Position numbers and translations under genes: made by a program. Source: Peptococcaceae bacterium (lineage in GTDB: Bacteria; Bacillota; Dehalobacteriia; UBA7702). From it: a stretch of 8,912 bases of DNA. Position 1 is the first letter of the stretch. The number at the start of each line of letters is the position of its first letter. The notes under the pieces were generated by a model. That model had not been told where the DNA came from and did not search any database. It saw only the letters and a program-made list of their open reading frames with translations. This document shows, in pieces, positions 7,156 to 8,912 of this stretch. The stretch is from contig DXZC01000092.1 in the NCBI GenBank assembly GCA_019415505.1, positions 1 through 8,912 on the forward strand, given 5' to 3'.

Positions 7156-8616
7156 TCAAATAGCGCCTTTATCAGCCCGGTCAATTATGTTTTGCAGCTC
7201 CTGAGCGATTTTATTGTCCAGGGGGGCGGGCTTATGGTTCGCCAAGATACTTTTAGTTTTCTCCCTGGCATGATCTATCATAGTTTTGCCGCCTTCCGCT
7301 AGCCATGTTTCAGTGGTATTGCGGTCAATAAATTCGGGCCAGACTTGTTCCTGTCTCATATTCTCCATTGTGTGGCTTTCCGCTAGGTAATTACCTCTGG
7401 GGCCAACGGCTTGTATCAGGTCAAGTTGTAATGTTGACTCAGATACTGGTATGCCCTTGAGGGTTTGATAAACCATAGAATAAATATCGTTGTCCGCTAC
7501 CAGTTGGGCGAAGTCCAGAGCCAGGCCGGATTCTACGCAGCCGCCGCCGAAAATTAAATTAGCTCCGGCTAGGGCCGGGATTAAAGCGCCCATGGTTTTT
7601 TCATGACCGCACTGCTGGTCTGTAACTTTACTATCCGTCCAGCAACCGGCAATTAAACTGGGAAGTTCATAAAACTTAGCTAGCTTGGCTGCGGCGGCGC
7701 TAAATAAGGCATGTTCCGGGCTACCTGTAGTGGCCGCGGCCTTACGTAAATCCATGGCAGTGGTGCAGCCACCGTAAATTACGGGATTGCCCTTGCGCAC
7801 GCATTGCGCCAGAACCAGGCCAGCTAAAACTTCCGCATTATGTATTACTAAGGTTCCGGCGAGAGTTACCGGGCCTGTGCCGCCAGCCATTACCATGGGA
7901 CAGAGGAAATTTGGCAAGCCAAAGCCGGCATAGGCTATAATGCTATCTGCCGCCCCGGTAGAATACCCTAAGGGACTTTGGGGGCAGGAGCCGCCCATAA
8001 CTATAGGGCGTTTTTTTAACTCCTTTTCGCCCCCAGCCACCGCTGCCGCCATCTCAATGAGATATTCCGCGGTTTTCATATCCGCCGGGGTCTGTAAGGT
8101 GTGTTTGGTATTGTTGTTGGCATAGGCTTCATAGGCGTGTAGGCTATTAATATCTGGGTTAACGTCTCTAGGCACCAAGGAATCAAAGCATATAGCATAA
8201 TTAGACAAGTAATCCGTTAACTTGCCCACCTGGGCGATATCGTTCTTGGTGGACGGCCTGGTTTCACCGGTAGACAAATCTACGGTTGTGACAGCCACGC
8301 CAACAGAGCAAAAGCCTACCCTGTCTTGGCCTATGATATAGTCATTGGCTGGATTCCTAGCCGCCATAGTAAAAGAGGCGGGAGCGGTGCGTATAGCTTC
8401 CTCCACCAAATATTTGGGGAAATAGGCAACTTGTTTGTCATCAATGCGGCAACCGGCTTTTTTTAAAATCTCCAGGGCATTTTTGCCCTCAAAGAATACA
8501 CCGGTTTCCTCTAAGACCTTTAAAGTGGCGTTATGAACGGTTGCCAGGTCATAGGAAGTAAATAGCTCCGCGCCCAATCCTGCATAGGTTATGTGTCCCG
8601 CTGTTCTGTTTTTCAT
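7156..8616 (-). CDS. MttB-superfamily methyltransferase lacking pyrrolysine (candidate quaternary-amine:corrinoid methyltransferase)
   Basis: This 486-residue homologue of trimethylamine methyltransferase aligns end to end with the product at 2896-4353. Shared landmarks include YLVEEAIR-x-AP, GPVTLAGTLVIHNAEVLA, PVIYGGCTTAMDLRK, GSPEHAL and LAKFYELPSLIAG. At the pyrrolysine site it has Trp326 (TGG, 7639-7641) in SLIAGC-W-TDSK, so the frame is continuous. Family members without pyrrolysine that have been characterised demethylate quaternary amines: MtgB (glycine betaine), MtpB (proline betaine) and MtcB (carnitine). A quaternary amine is thus the likely substrate, and a betaine-type ABC importer lies in the same window. 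The segment after the site (LIFGGGCVESGLALD) also departs from the MttB form (IYGAGMLELGMTFS). The ATG at 8616 follows AAGGAGAG (8625-8632) at 8-nt spacing. A sigma-54 promoter lies upstream and a DMT transporter downstream. It ends in TGA. Exact substrate is unknown. Confidence 0.88.
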   Translation of the reverse strand: MKNRTAGHITYAGLGAELFTSYDLATVHNATLKVLEETGVFFEGKNALEILKKAGCRIDDKQVAYFPKYLVEEAIRTAPASFTMAARNPANDYIIGQDRVGFCSVGVAVTTVDLSTGETRPSTKNDIAQVGKLTDYLSNYAICFDSLVPRDVNPDINSLHAYEAYANNNTKHTLQTPADMKTAEYLIEMAAAVAGGEKELKKRPIVMGGSCPQSPLGYSTGAADSIIAYAGFGLPNFLCPMVMAGGTGPVTLAGTLVIHNAEVLAGLVLAQCVRKGNPVIYGGCTTAMDLRKAAATTGSPEHALFSAAAAKLAKFYELPSLIAGCWTDSKVTDQQCGHEKTMGALIPALAGANLIFGGGCVESGLALDFAQLVADNDIYSMVYQTLKGIPVSESTLQLDLIQAVGPRGNYLAESHTMENMRQEQVWPEFIDRNTTETWLAEGGKTMIDHAREKTKSILANHKPAPLDNKIAQELQNIIDRADKGAI

Positions 8617-8676
8617 AATTTTGACTCTCCTTTTTGTTTATTGAACTTTAAGCTTATTGCTTTACCTTTTTCTAAT

Positions 8677-8692
8677 AGCAAGAATGGTACCA
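8677..8692 (-). promoter_or_regulatory. Sigma-54 (-24/-12) promoter of the non-pyrrolysine methyltransferase cassette
   Basis: The - strand reads TGGTACCATTCTTGCT, matching TGGCACG-N4-TTGCW at the invariant GG and GC with correct spacing. Transcription should start near 8666, giving a leader of about 50 nt. It shares TTCTTGCT and the TGG with the promoter at 4389-4404, which supports joint control by the activator at 4620-6065. Confidence 0.8.
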
Positions 8693-8737
8693 AATAAAAA
8701 GCACAGGCTAACACCAGTATAGGGTGTTAGCCTGTGC
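8692..8737 (-). terminator. Strong rho-independent terminator abutting the sigma-54 promoter
   Basis: Perfect 15-bp stem: GCACAGGCTAACACC (8701-8715) pairs with GGTGTTAGCCTGTGC (8723-8737) around a 7-nt loop. On the - strand it is followed by TTTTTATTT. It would stop transcripts entering from beyond the right edge. Its U-run reaches the first base of the -24 element of the methyltransferase promoter. No gene is visible between it and the window end. Confidence 0.8.
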
Positions 8738-8899
8738 TCAATATAAGTATTTTGACAAAATAATATTACATAATAGGCAAATTGAATTGCGTTTTCGGCG
8801 TTAAGCATAATTATTTTTGACAAAAAAAAGTAACACTGAAAATTAAATTATTAAATCATCGGAAAATTGTTAATCAAAAGTAAATTATATTAAGAGAAT
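8738..8899. other. AT-rich intergenic stretch with two short palindromes; no gene seen
   Basis: There is no open frame of note and no RNA gene recognised. It holds two dyads built on the same core: TATTTTG-A-CAAAATA (8748-8762) and TTTTTG-A-CAAAAA (8814-8826). Their centres are 65 bp apart and lie 63 and 128 bp upstream of the -24 end at 8692. These are suitable distances for activator sites, but the low complexity makes this weak. Confidence 0.35.
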
Positions 8900-8912
8900 C
8901 TGTCTCTTATAC
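8900..8912. other. Residual Tn5/Nextera mosaic-end adapter at the contig edge
   Basis: The final 13 bases, CTGTCTCTTATAC, equal the first 13 bases of the Tn5 mosaic end used in Nextera libraries (CTGTCTCTTATACACATCT). An exact match running to the very last base is the typical look of untrimmed read-through adapter, not genomic sequence. Confidence 0.85.

Noticed and set aside
8751..8845. Outward + strand promoters using TTGACA at 8752-8757 and 8817-8822
   Set aside because: Neither has a convincing -10 box at 16-18 bp. The TTGACA strings lie inside A/T-rich palindromes.
8891..8912. Terminal inverted repeat of a mobile element
   Set aside because: The terminal bases match the Nextera mosaic end exactly and no transposase gene is present; a library artefact is the better explanation.

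Overview
The window looks like a contig from an anaerobic bacterium, most likely a Bacillota (Clostridia or Negativicutes type). The evidence is AGGAGG-type ribosome binding sites, moderate-to-low GC with very AT-rich intergenic DNA, a lipoprotein-type binding protein and, most tellingly, a trimethylamine methyltransferase gene (mttB) interrupted in frame by a single UAG at the position where this family carries pyrrolysine. Genus cannot be read from the sequence alone. The last 13 bases equal the end of the Tn5/Nextera mosaic-end adapter, so the right edge is probably a contig end with residual adapter.

Layout. On the + strand, from the left edge to 1617, lies the 3' part of a quaternary-amine (glycine betaine/choline type) ABC importer: a lipoprotein substrate-binding protein cut by the window edge, then its ATPase one base downstream. 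A bidirectional hairpin terminator at 1793-1819 separates it from a convergent block on the - strand. Read 5' to 3' on the - strand, that block is: mttB-family methyltransferase without pyrrolysine (8616-7156), 10-TM DMT/EamA transporter (7068-6142), PAS plus sigma-54 activator (6065-4620), pyrrolysine-type mttB (4353-2896) and a second DMT/EamA transporter (2808-1867).

The block is a duplicated cassette. Each unit has a sigma-54 (-24/-12) promoter, an mttB-family gene, a GC-rich intercistronic hairpin and a DMT transporter, with the single sigma-54 activator between the two units. The two promoters share the same -12 half (TTCTTGCT) and the same 16-nt geometry. The activator has its own likely housekeeping promoter and its own terminator. 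The simplest model is that the PAS-containing activator senses a methylated amine or related signal and turns on both cassettes. The transporters would move the amine or its demethylated product, and the methyltransferases would pass methyl groups to a corrinoid protein feeding one-carbon metabolism.

No corrinoid protein, corrinoid reductive activase (RamA) or pyl biosynthesis/tRNA gene is present in the window, so these must lie elsewhere. Substrates of the second methyltransferase and of both DMT transporters are inferences, not readable from the sequence.
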